From the NCBI GenBank assembly GCA_004009845.1, contig RMBW01000015.1, forward strand, positions 248,001 through 312,000: a stretch of 64,000 nucleotides of DNA, written 5' to 3'. The notes under the pieces are model-generated. The model was not told where the DNA came from. It worked only from the letters and a program-made list of their open reading frames with translations, and made no database searches. Positions 23,489-32,484 of the stretch are shown here, in pieces. Every line of letters begins with the position of its first letter. The stretch's first letter is position 1. The translations under genes and the position numbers were made by a program. The DNA is from Davidsoniella eucalypti (Eukaryota > Ascomycota > Sordariomycetes > Microascales > Ceratocystidaceae).

Positions 23489-25711
23489 ATGATCCGCGTT
23501 GGTATCTTTGCTGCTGCTGTGGCGTGAGTCTTCTCTTGTTTGTCTGCCCTTGCCTAGCCCATATGTCACTAACATGTCCTTCTGTCTAGCCCTGCTCTGG
23601 CCCTGCCCCAGGGACATAGCCACCGCGATGCTTCGCACTGTCCGCCCGTCTGCCTGCAGCAGTGCACTGACATCGCTGCCGTCTCCACGGTCACCCAGAC
23701 CGTGTATCTGACTGCGTCCGACTGTAGCCACGGCGGCCAGACCACCACGGGCGTCCCCGGCCACTCGACTGCGTCGGCCAGCACTCCGTTCATCACCGGC
23801 GTGCCCTCCCCCTCGTCGTCGGCTGGCTACTCGACCCTCACCGGTCCCGTCTCGTCGTCGTCGGCTCACCCTTCGTACGCCACTACCAGCCTGTCTGTTA
23901 GTGAGCTGAGCGTCAGCACTTATCCTGGCGGTCCCGGGTCGTCCCACGCTGTTAGCACTGCGTCGACTACGTGCACGGACGACCTGAGCACCATCTCGGG
24001 TCACGTGCACCCCAGCAGCTCGGGCGGCGCCGTCGAGTCTACCCCGTCGCCGGTCCTGACGACTCTGGAGTCGACTGTCAGCTCTGCCGAGCCGACCTTT
24101 GTCCCGTCTAGCAGCAGCCACGGCCACGGCCCCTCGAGCTCCGTGCCTGCCCCGTCGTCTGGCTCGCCCAGCTACTCGGAGCCCCACAGCTCCCACACGG
24201 TCGATATCCCCGTCCCTGCGACTTCCAGTGCTGTCTCGTCGATCTACACTGTCGATGTTCCTATCCAGTCGAGCCTCCTCTCGGCCACTACTACTGTCGA
24301 CAAGCCCGTCCAGTCTAGCTACCACTCGACTGGCACTGTCGATGTACCCGTCCACACGACCTCCAGCGTCTCGGCCGAGAGCAAGAGCTCGTCGACTTGG
24401 CACCACCCCCACCACAGCACCAGCCTTTCCTTCAGCCCGGTTGCTTCTTCGTCGGCCTTCCACTCATCCGAGCCTGCGCCTTCGTCGGCTCCCGTCTGGA
24501 CCATTCCCGGATACTCCTTGTCGGAGGGTCCTTCTTCGGCTAGCTTCTGGACATCGCTGATCGAGACCACCGTGTCCTCGTTCGAGCCTGTGTTCACTCC
24601 TGCCACCAGCAGCAGCTCTTACCACGCTGAAGAGTCGACTCACCCCGCCTTCTCGTCGTCGTCGTCTGCCCTTGTCGAGCCCTCGAGCAGCTCTGTCCCC
24701 GGTCCGGTCCCGACCCACTCTGCCGGTGGCTGTGATAGCCCCTATGGCTGCCCCGAGTCCTCCGCCTCGTCGAAGCCGGCCTCGTCGCACCACGTGACTG
24801 TCTCTACCTTTGAGCCTGTGCCTACCTCGTCCTCGTCAAAGCACCACAGCGAGACCGTCTTCACGGCCAGTGAGTCTTCGTCCACCGGCTACTCGTCGGT
24901 CGTCGTCAAGCCTTCGACCTCGCCTGTCTCCTCGGCCCATCCCGTGACCGATCCAACCCACGGCCCGACTTCGTCTGCTGCTGCCTCGTCTTCGAGCATC
25001 TGCAACAACCCTTACGGCTGCTACCCCGCTCCCGAGTCCTCCTTGACCGTGTCCTCTGCCGATCCTCACACCGCCTCGGTCTCCTCCACGCTGTCTTCTT
25101 CATCTTCTTCTGCCGTCTATTCTACCTGGGCTGTCCCTAGCTCTGCTCCCGTCACTTCGTCGGCCAAGCCTCTGACTACCTCCTCTTCCGTCGCTCCTTC
25201 TTCGTCGTGCACTGACGCCTATGGCTGCCATGAGCCTCCTTTCACGGTTACCGACCCTCTGACCTTTGTTACCCTGACTTCGTCTACCCACGTGACCATC
25301 ACCATTCCCACTTCGTCTGCCATCAAGACCACCACCGTCTCGTCCGCCTCTCCCGTTGAGAAGCCCTCTTCTTCCTCGTCTGAGTACTACCCCGTGACCT
25401 CCTCCACCGTGGAGCACAAGCACTCGTCTACCACCGTGTCCGAGGCTGCTGCCGAGACTACTACTTCCGCTGGCTGGTCGTGGCCCAGCTATGGCTGGCC
25501 CGCCGAGGAGTCGACCTCTGTGACTGCCGCCGAGACCACCGTCTCCTCTGCCGATCCCACTACCGCCTCCAAGACCTCGTCGTCGTCTTCCGTTGTCGAG
25601 TCTGCCGCCCCCACCGACCCCGCCGAGGAGATCCCCGGTGCCTACAGCTACGGAGTTCGCTCCAGAGGCAAGGCTTGGCGCCGTGCCGCAGCCGTTGCAG
25701 CCGCCAACTAA
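23489..25711 (+). CDS. Secreted Ser/Thr-rich mucin-like protein with YGC repeats
   Basis: Exons 23489-23523 and 23590-25711 (intron 66 bp, gtgagt...tag, branch cactaac) give 718 residues. The N terminus MIRVGIFAAAVAPALA is a signal peptide with likely cleavage before LPQG; the intron splits it. A small Cys cluster (HCPPVCLQQC) follows. The rest is very rich in Ser, Thr, Pro and Val and is probably heavily O-glycosylated, so a cell-wall or extracellular place is inferred. Imperfect repeats: VDIPVP/VDVPIQ/VDKPVQ/VDVPVH units near residues 200-255, TVSxFEPVxT units, and three short Cys motifs CDSPYGC, CNNPYGC and CTDAYGC starting at residues 393, 483 and 552. No GPI signal: the C terminus is basic (RSRGKAWRR) and ends AAAVAAAN. 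Coding DNA is GC-rich with many tcg/tct Ser codons. I do not recognise a named family. Confidence 0.85.
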
Positions 25712-26835
25712 TATGTGACCAGCCAAGTTGAGTTGCTGCTAGCAGCTGCTGCTGCTAAATCCGCGCTCCAGTCGTCTTTCCCTGGAAATCCGAGCCGGTC
25801 TGTCCAGATGTCTCCTGTTACAGTTTTCCCTTTTTTTTTGTTCCTTTTCCTCCTGCTTCGTCGACAACACACATAATGGGGCCTAGGGCAGTATTTGAGA
25901 TTCCGGTGGGAAGATAATACAATGCAGCACATCTATTCCAGGCCCTGGATCCAAGACTTCCATTCTCAGGGTCGAGGCGTACGGTCTGGCAGCACAGCAA
26001 GTGGCTGTGATATCGAGAGGAGAAGCTATATCTCCTAGCTGGGCCCGGGTTTCCCCTGTCTGTACATTACTTTGTGGAGCAAGCAGTTCACGTAAACTAG
26101 CCGTCAGTCCTGATGCTCTATATTGGCTCTCTGGCCACTTCTCGTCTCTTCTACAGTCTTCCAGCCACTACTTCGGCCTCTGATTTTGGCATGCCTCCAG
26201 TCCTTGGTTTTCTTTCCCTTTGTTGCCTCGATTTTCTTCTGTCTCTGCCCCTTCAACGTTTCCCCCATTCCATTTGTTGTCTCTTCTCCTTCTCTGTCCA
26301 TCGTTTCTTTTCTTCCCAGCAATATTTATTGTGTTTTTTTTCTTCTTTTCCACTGTATCTAATCCGAGTCTCGTATTTGGGAGTCTACGCTTTCGTTTCC
26401 TCTGGCAACAACCTAATTGCGGCCTGCAGGCGATGTTTCCTTTCTTTTCTTCTCTCTCCGGCCACAGCCTGAATCTATTCTTTGTTCTATAGCAGTTTCT
26501 CTTCTGTGTAGCTTGATAAATAAGACATATATAGACTCTCCACATACTGTTTACTGCATGAACGTTTTGTATATGATGATGTGTGTATTCGTTTGAAACA
26601 TGCTGAATAAATAGAAACCGCCCAAGATTCCCGGTATAAGATGAGCTGCTGATAAGCAGGCAATGTCGTAAGTCGTAACCCTGCAATAATGAAAAGGAAA
26701 TATGCAAACTAGTGATGATCATGAACTGCCTTTTTGCAACAACAAGAAGCCAGTCCGCCGTGATAGCTCCTGAGCTCTTTCTCCGTCTCTACAGCTCCCA
26801 CATCTCTCTCTGTCTCTATGGAGATATACACCAAT
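25712..26835. other. Convergent intergenic region
   Basis: 1.1 kb between the stops of the Ser/Thr-rich gene and the T5orf172 gene. T- and CT-rich on the + strand from 26140 to 26480. The open frames in it (up to 184 codons on the - strand) are low-complexity Lys/Arg-rich antisense of CT-rich DNA and are not called. Confidence 0.5.
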
Positions 26836-28017
26836 CTACCGCTGGCTCTCGTCCCAGCCAACCCACCGCCTGATCACCTCGTCAACCTGTGCAACAGCCT
26901 CACGTGAGGACTGCACCTTGAACCACTCTCTGTGGTCTTTTCCACATGCCTTGCATTTATCCAGCTCTGCACGCATGCCCATTCCGGCGAGTTCGATGTG
27001 GATTAGCCGCTCAACCTTCTTGACGTGCGGCGTCATGCGCGGCGTAGCAGTCGATCCCGACGGAATGTAGGGATAGAACCGAAGAACCTCGATGCCGTGG
27101 CCGCACTGCCGGCTCCATTGGTTCATGCGGCGCTGCACATTAGCGGCGCGGCCAATCTTGAGCAACAGTGTCTTCTTGCGTGCGGCAACTGCCGACGGCG
27201 GCGTGCTCCGGGACGACGCCGCCGGATCCATCAGCGAGCGAGCCACGTCCCGGGTGCCGGCGCCCGGCTCGGCATCGCCCGTGAGCCAGAACATGTAGAT
27301 GTAGCCTGGCTCGTCGGCGTCTGAGACACCCTTGGCAAGCTCTGCCATGAGTGCCGAAGCTACAGGCGGGGCTAGCGTGGACGGGATGAGCTTCATGTAG
27401 GTACCGGTCTGTGACTGGCGGCGTTTACGTGGTGGCCGGGCCTGTAGATCGGCAGGCAGGCTAGCTGTAGGCCGAGCCTGGACTACGTTCTGCTGGGCAC
27501 CGGGCCGGGCTGGACGAGCAGCTGGCGTAGAGCCTTCGTCTAGATTGAGGCGGAAGCAGCACAGAGAAAGAGACGTAGGGCGTGGGATATGAAACGGCTG
27601 CTCTGGCTGCTCAGAGCCATGTGGCTTCGATGGCCGAGAGGACGACGACGGTCTTGCCCTTCCAAATCTGTGCTTCTTGTCTTCCACGCTGAGCAGGTTC
27701 AGTCTGTCCGTCAGCGTATCGACGCTAGAACGGTGCATGCCGGCGTATGGGCGGTTGCTGCTCGACGAGTTCTTGGTGGGCGTGCCTTGCGGTGACATGT
27801 GGGCCGCCTGCTCGCGGTGCTGCCAGCAGAAGAAGCCTTCGTTCTGTGCATCGACTGCTGGCGAAAGCTTCTTGCGGGAGTTTCCCGGCGATGGCGGGGG
27901 AGAGATGGGCCGGCGGCAGGGGCGGCCGGCAGATGTGATGCCACGACAGGTGCGCGCGGACGTCTTGGAGTCGGCGCGAGCCAGCATCGACTCCGGCGTA
28001 TTGGCAACGAAGGGCAT
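26836..28017 (-). CDS. T5orf172 (DUF1766, GIY-YIG-like) domain protein with N-terminal Cys/His module
   Basis: Single exon, 393 residues; ATG at 28017 (an in-frame GTG two codons upstream is ignored). The C-terminal half (about 220-385) is a T5orf172 domain of the GIY-YIG superfamily: GYIYMFWL, then LLLKIGRAANVQRRMNQWSR, VERLIHIEL with the candidate metal Glu, and CKACGKDHREWF. The family occurs in many fungi; S. pombe mug113 is a relative. Nuclease activity is a family inference, not shown. N-terminal residues Cys24, Cys34, Cys64 and His67 (CRGITSAGRPC ... FFCWQH) could bind zinc and occur next to this domain in other fungi as far as I recall. Between the two is a Ser/Pro/Arg-rich linker. 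Probably nuclear. Confidence 0.85.
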   Translation of the reverse strand: MPFVANTPESMLARADSKTSARTCRGITSAGRPCRRPISPPPSPGNSRKKLSPAVDAQNEGFFCWQHREQAAHMSPQGTPTKNSSSSNRPYAGMHRSSVDTLTDRLNLLSVEDKKHRFGRARPSSSSRPSKPHGSEQPEQPFHIPRPTSLSLCCFRLNLDEGSTPAARPARPGAQQNVVQARPTASLPADLQARPPRKRRQSQTGTYMKLIPSTLAPPVASALMAELAKGVSDADEPGYIYMFWLTGDAEPGAGTRDVARSLMDPAASSRSTPPSAVAARKKTLLLKIGRAANVQRRMNQWSRQCGHGIEVLRFYPYIPSGSTATPRMTPHVKKVERLIHIELAGMGMRAELDKCKACGKDHREWFKVQSSREAVAQVDEVIRRWVGWDESQR

Positions 28018-30184
28018 TGTCACAGGGCAGCCTGCTTCTTCTGGCGGCTAGTGGTTAGGGCGGAAAGTAAAGATAGTCTGAAGGAGGGAAATCGCGGGAA
28101 TAGAGAGGCGTGGGAAGTGAAGATCCGCGGGACGATCAGGGAGCAAGGCGTGGTAGATATAGTCGGGGAGAACCGAAGTGTTAGTAATATAAGCCGTGGT
28201 GGGCAGAGTAGTATAGTATAGCGGCAGAGTAGTATGGATGGCAGTAACAGTAATAGCTCAGCTCAATATACTGGGCAATGATATCATAGAGTAGCCAAAC
28301 TACCACCTAATCGTAGCAGCAAAGAAAAGAAAAAAAGAGAAGACGGTGAAAGGCCAAATAAAGCAGATTATGGGGCCGTCATGTCTATAATAAAGGAAAC
28401 GAAAGTACAAAAAATAAAAAAGCAGCGAGATGACGAAGAAATTCACGAGACCTCGCGGGACAGCGCAGCAGATAAAACCCACTTCGTAACAGCGATAAAT
28501 ATATTTTTTATTCACAGCTCAGTCTGATTCTGCCTCTCAGGGATGTCTCAATACCAAACGAAGAGAGGCCATCTTTCTCTTTGGCCGGTTCTTTCGTCCC
28601 AAAATACTCGACCGAGGGCACAGCCCGAAGAAACCCGTTATTGCCATTGCCTGCTGTAGATATCGAGTCCATGGTCTCAAGACTAGATGATGCCCTTGTT
28701 CCAGCTGAACTGCGACTCTGTGAGCTGTTCAGGCTCGAATGCTTGTTATTGTCTGTCCAGACAGTCTTGGCCGCTTGCAGATAGCTTCAAGCAGCCCTGG
28801 AATGTCAGTCATGGAGGGGAGAACATACATACACTGTAGATTTCAGACTATCCCCCTCTTCCTTTCTTCCCCTTCTTTTCTACATGCACTTAATCGTATT
28901 GAGTGTTGGTACCAGAGTCTGTCCGCCTTGGATTTTGGATCGGCTTCTTTGCTGGCCTAGCTTTGACAAGGGTTTTGATGCTTGCCAGCACTTTGTTTTT
29001 GCCGTTCTTTTTAGGCTTTTTCTTTCTTTGCTTAGCCTCGTTGGTTTACTGCTGGCCTTCCCTGCAAGTACAGATCTAGATATGCAAGTACAAGGCAGAA
29101 AAATAGACAGAGGATAAATCTAGCTCAGTGTGTCATAGCCACACCCTTGTACTTTTAACGCATATGTCTACACGGAAATACCCAGTTCTGGCGTCTTATA
29201 CCACAGTCCAGCCACATTAGCAGTGAGGCATTGCCATACTACATCTATATGCGGTAAACAGGACGCCTTCGAGGTCTGTTCTATGGGTCTCCAGAGACAT
29301 GATGTCGTCAGTCTCACCAAGTCTACCAATGCTCCTCTATATTTGTATGTCTATATATCCTAAGCCCTATAAATCGCCACGTCGTGACAAAAATGTGTCG
29401 TCAGGCCTGTATTTATGCTGCAGATGCTTCGTGGCGATCTTGCTTTACCTGTTAGTTGTACATGGCCAGATTATCCCAACCCAACGTGATCGGCACCCAG
29501 GCCGACCAAGATTCAAGAATCACTGTTCTTCCTCTTGCCATTCTAGGCTTAATTAGACTAGGCTTATATGTCTGCTATATCTGGGCTTACTTGGCGCTTT
29601 CGACACTGCTAGATCTGTAGATATCGAATACAAGGCTTGCATGTCTCTCTGACTCTGATATATTGTTCTATGCAGGTGTGTTGTGTTGCCCGTGCATTGA
29701 ACGATGGAAACTGCCAGCTAGGATGCTGAGTTGTCCGTCTATCATCCCTGCTTTCTGCTGATCGCTTCTTTTTGCCGAGTTCAAGGTTTACTATCGTAGA
29801 TCTCTAGACAGCCATTTGCTACACAAATTTAAGAGCTACATCGGTCACGTGGATGGCTCAACCCTAATCCAGCACAAACCCTATATTACTCACAATTCTC
29901 ACTTTTTTTACTCAACACAGTAAAGTTGCGGATCGTATGCAAGCTTGTACTATTTTGACAAGTTCGTGTGCTTTAGTTGCATGCGCTATTTCTAATTGCA
30001 AAAGTAGTATCTATGACTAAATCATGAGCCGGGAAAGCCAAGACAGTTGCTACATGTTAAATACAGAATAGAGCCGTCAGAATCATGGTCTTCGTTTTGT
30101 CTTCTTTCTTTCTCTAATTCTTCTATCATAAAACAACCCTCTTCTATAATACAACTGCCTGATACCAGTACATCTTTGACCACT
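28018..30184. promoter_or_regulatory. Divergent intergenic region, T5orf172 gene / NAT gene
   Basis: 2.2 kb between divergent starts. Close to the NAT gene lie CACGTG (29846-29851, in gtcacgtgg) and telobox-like AACCCTAA (29860-29867), with a second aaaccctata word starting near 29876. The first 300 bp left of the T5orf172 start carry purine-rich, tag-rich DNA. No gene is supported; open frames are under 90 codons. Confidence 0.45.
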
Positions 30185-31105
30185 ATGACGGCACCCCCCA
30201 TTCCCACCTTTAACCCAGCTGGTGTTTTTTCCGAGACGGATGTTGCTGCATATCTGGATTACATCTCCTTCCCAGCCAATCATCTAGCCAAGGAGCCCTT
30301 GGAGCTACTTGGCTCGCTTATCCACTTCCACCGCGCCAAAATCCCATTCGAAAGCGTTGATTTGCACTATTCGTCTACGCGGAAGCTCTCGATTAACCCG
30401 CTCGATGTGTTCCACAAAGTACTTGCCCGTGGCCGCGGCGGCTACTGCATGGAAGTGAACGGCCTGTTCTCCCAAATGCTGATTTCCTTGGGCTTTAGCC
30501 TGTACACCATTGGAGCACGTACCAACACTGCTCCCGCGGGAGGCTACGAGGGCTGGAACCATATGGCCATGCTAGTGTGCATCGATGGCCTGGACTATTT
30601 GGTCGACGTTGGCTGTGCTGGCTATGGTCCTACTGTTCCTCTGCCTCTTATAGACGGCTTCGAGACTGTCGGCGTAGCGCCACTCAGAGTGCGTCTTGAC
30701 TACAAGGTGCCTACTAAGACTGCGAAGCGCAAGATGTGGGTGTACTCGTTCCAAACCCCCAGTTTGGCGTGGAAGGAGTGGTACAACTTTGGGCCGATTG
30801 AGTTCTTCCCAGAAGACTACGAAGTCATGAACTTAACCACGTCAACATCGCCACGGAGTCTATTTGTACAGTCTATCATTGTGCAGAGAACTATTCAGGA
30901 AGACGGTATCACAATCGGTTCTATTTCCATTTCTGGTGAAACTTTTAAGAAGACTATAGGGACGGATATCGTGGAGCAGGTTACATTCCAGAGTGAAATA
31001 GAGAGACACCACGCTCTGGAAAAGCATTTCGATATCAAACTGGAGGAGAGAGAAAAAGAGGCCATTATTGGCTTGGCATCTGAGCTAAAGTCTTCTAGCC
31101 ATTAG
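30185..31105 (+). CDS. Arylamine N-acetyltransferase (NAT family)
   Basis: Cytosolic acyl-CoA:arylamine N-acyltransferase. In fungi such as Fusarium the homologue FDB2/NAT1 N-malonylates aminophenols from plant benzoxazolinones, so a xenobiotic-detoxification role is possible; substrate choice cannot be read here. Single exon, 306 residues; the start at 30185 (accactatgacg) precedes the conserved APPIPTFNPAGVFSETDVAAYL. The catalytic triad is visible: Cys88 in RGRGGYCMEVNG, His126 in GWNHMAML and Asp141 in YLVDVGCAGYGP. RAKIPFESVDLHY and YNFGPIEFFPEDYEVMN are typical of fungal members. The length is normal and the gene looks intact. THO1 follows in the same direction 480 bp downstream. Confidence 0.95.
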   Translation: MTAPPIPTFNPAGVFSETDVAAYLDYISFPANHLAKEPLELLGSLIHFHRAKIPFESVDLHYSSTRKLSINPLDVFHKVLARGRGGYCMEVNGLFSQMLISLGFSLYTIGARTNTAPAGGYEGWNHMAMLVCIDGLDYLVDVGCAGYGPTVPLPLIDGFETVGVAPLRVRLDYKVPTKTAKRKMWVYSFQTPSLAWKEWYNFGPIEFFPEDYEVMNLTTSTSPRSLFVQSIIVQRTIQEDGITIGSISISGETFKKTIGTDIVEQVTFQSEIERHHALEKHFDIKLEEREKEAIIGLASELKSSSH

Positions 31106-31584
31106 CGACAACCCTAAGAGAAGTAGCATGTAACCCTATACACACATACCGCTAAAACACAACCACCATATGCTAAGCAACATATAGCCCCTGTCTAAGA
31201 GCCAATTAGAGCAGCGCGTCCGTCCATATGTCAATACGCGTCGCACCTGCCCTGCAATCAGAAAATCGCCTTTGTCATTATTTCCGCCTTGCACTGAATC
31301 AATTATCTCTTTGCCTTACCTTGCTGACTTTTTTTTTCTTGGTGCCAACGACCATCGACCATAACTTCATCTTCTCGATCATTCTCCACATTCCGTCTCC
31401 CTGATTTTCGTTGCTATCTTGATTTTATCCCAGTTTTCATTCAAAAATTCCTTGTTTAGAAACTATCAGGCAAGGTTTTGTTGCTTTAGCTTCCTGGAGC
31501 TTGCACAATCATCATCTGTCCACCACGACGAAAACCCTAACCTCCATATACACATACACAACATATATTCACACATCCATCATC

Positions 31585-32484
31585 ATGACTGAGTACTCAT
31601 CACTCAAGGTGCCCGAGCTGAAGAAGCTCCTGACTGAGCGCGCCCTGCCAACTAATGGCAACAAGGCTGATTTGATTGCGCGCCTTCAGGCAAACGACCA
31701 GGAGAAGGTTGACGATAAGTCTGCGCCCGTTGGTAAGACTTGACGATCCATATAAGCACTCAATAGTAAACGCTTTCATCTGTTGTACATAGTATGCTAA
31801 CCACCCGATTAATTAGAGGACGAAATCGATTACAGCGATGATGAACCGGTTGCTGCTGCTCCCGCTCCCGTCCCTGAGGAGGTCGAGGAGCCTGTAGCTG
31901 CTACTGCTCCCGTCAGCGAAGAATCTCCTGCTGCCGAATCTGCTGATGCCGAGGCTCCTGCTGAGGCCGCTACCGAGGCCACTCCTACTGATACCGCTGC
32001 TGATGCCGAGCAGCCGATCGCAGCTCTGGAATCTGCTGATGCCACCGAAGAGGTGCGCAAGCGTATGGAACGTGCCAAGCGCTTCGGCCTAGATGACGAG
32101 GACACCCGCAAGCGTGCCGAGCGTGCTGCTCGCTTTGGCATTGAGAACGATCAGCTGTCTAAGATGCTGGACCAGCCACTGGCTGAACGTCAGTCTCGGA
32201 AGCGTGGTCGTGAGGGTCACAACAACAATAACCACCAGAACAAGCGCCAGTCGATGGATCGCAGAGGTGGCCAGAATGACCGCAGAGGTGGCCAGAATGA
32301 CCGCAGAGGTGATCAGAATGACCGCCGGAATCACCACCACAACAACCGCAACGGCGGAAACCGCAATGGCGGCGGCAACAGAAACGGCGGCCAGCAGCAG
32401 AAGAAACCCTCTCTCATGAACGATCCTGCTGAGCGTGCGAAGGCTGAAGCTCGCACCAAGCGTTTCGGTGCTAGCACCGCTTGA
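31585..32484 (+). CDS. THO1: SAP-domain mRNP protein Tho1 (MOS11/SARNP family)
   Basis: Nuclear RNA-binding protein that couples transcription to mRNA packaging and export (yeast Tho1, human SARNP/CIP29, plant MOS11). Exons 31585-31732 and 31817-32484 (intron 84 bp, gtaaga...tag, branch gctaac); 271 residues. Order: N-terminal SAP domain (about 5-40: YSSLKVPELKKLLTERALP, GNKADLIARL); an acidic Ala/Glu/Pro-rich linker; then two Tho1/MOS11 C-terminal repeats, KRMERAKRFGLDD and KRAERAARFGI; an Arg/Gly/Asn-rich tail with three DRRGGQN-type units; and a last KAEARTKRFG motif. A telobox-like AACCCTAACC lies 43 bp before the ATG. All landmarks fit and the gene is intact. Confidence 0.94.
32260..32322 (+). 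repeat. Three tandem 21-bp units in THO1
   Basis: Three direct copies of a 21-bp unit (cgcagaggtggccagaatga plus c) at 32260-32280, 32281-32301 and 32302-32322; the third differs by two bases (gtgatc for gtggcc). They encode RRGGQND-type RGG repeats. Copy number may vary between strains. Confidence 0.92.

Noticed and set aside
23408..24463. 351-codon open frame on the - strand
   Set aside because: Antisense to the Ser/Thr-rich gene; Arg/Gly/Asp-rich because tcg/tct Ser codons read as cga/aga on the other strand. No domain and no start context.
25100..25726. 208-codon Gly/Arg-rich open frame on the - strand
   Set aside because: Another antisense shadow of the same Ser/Thr-rich gene.
26168..26722. 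184-codon frame on the - strand
   Set aside because: Low-complexity Lys/Arg/Glu/Asn product of CT-rich 3' UTR DNA read antisense.
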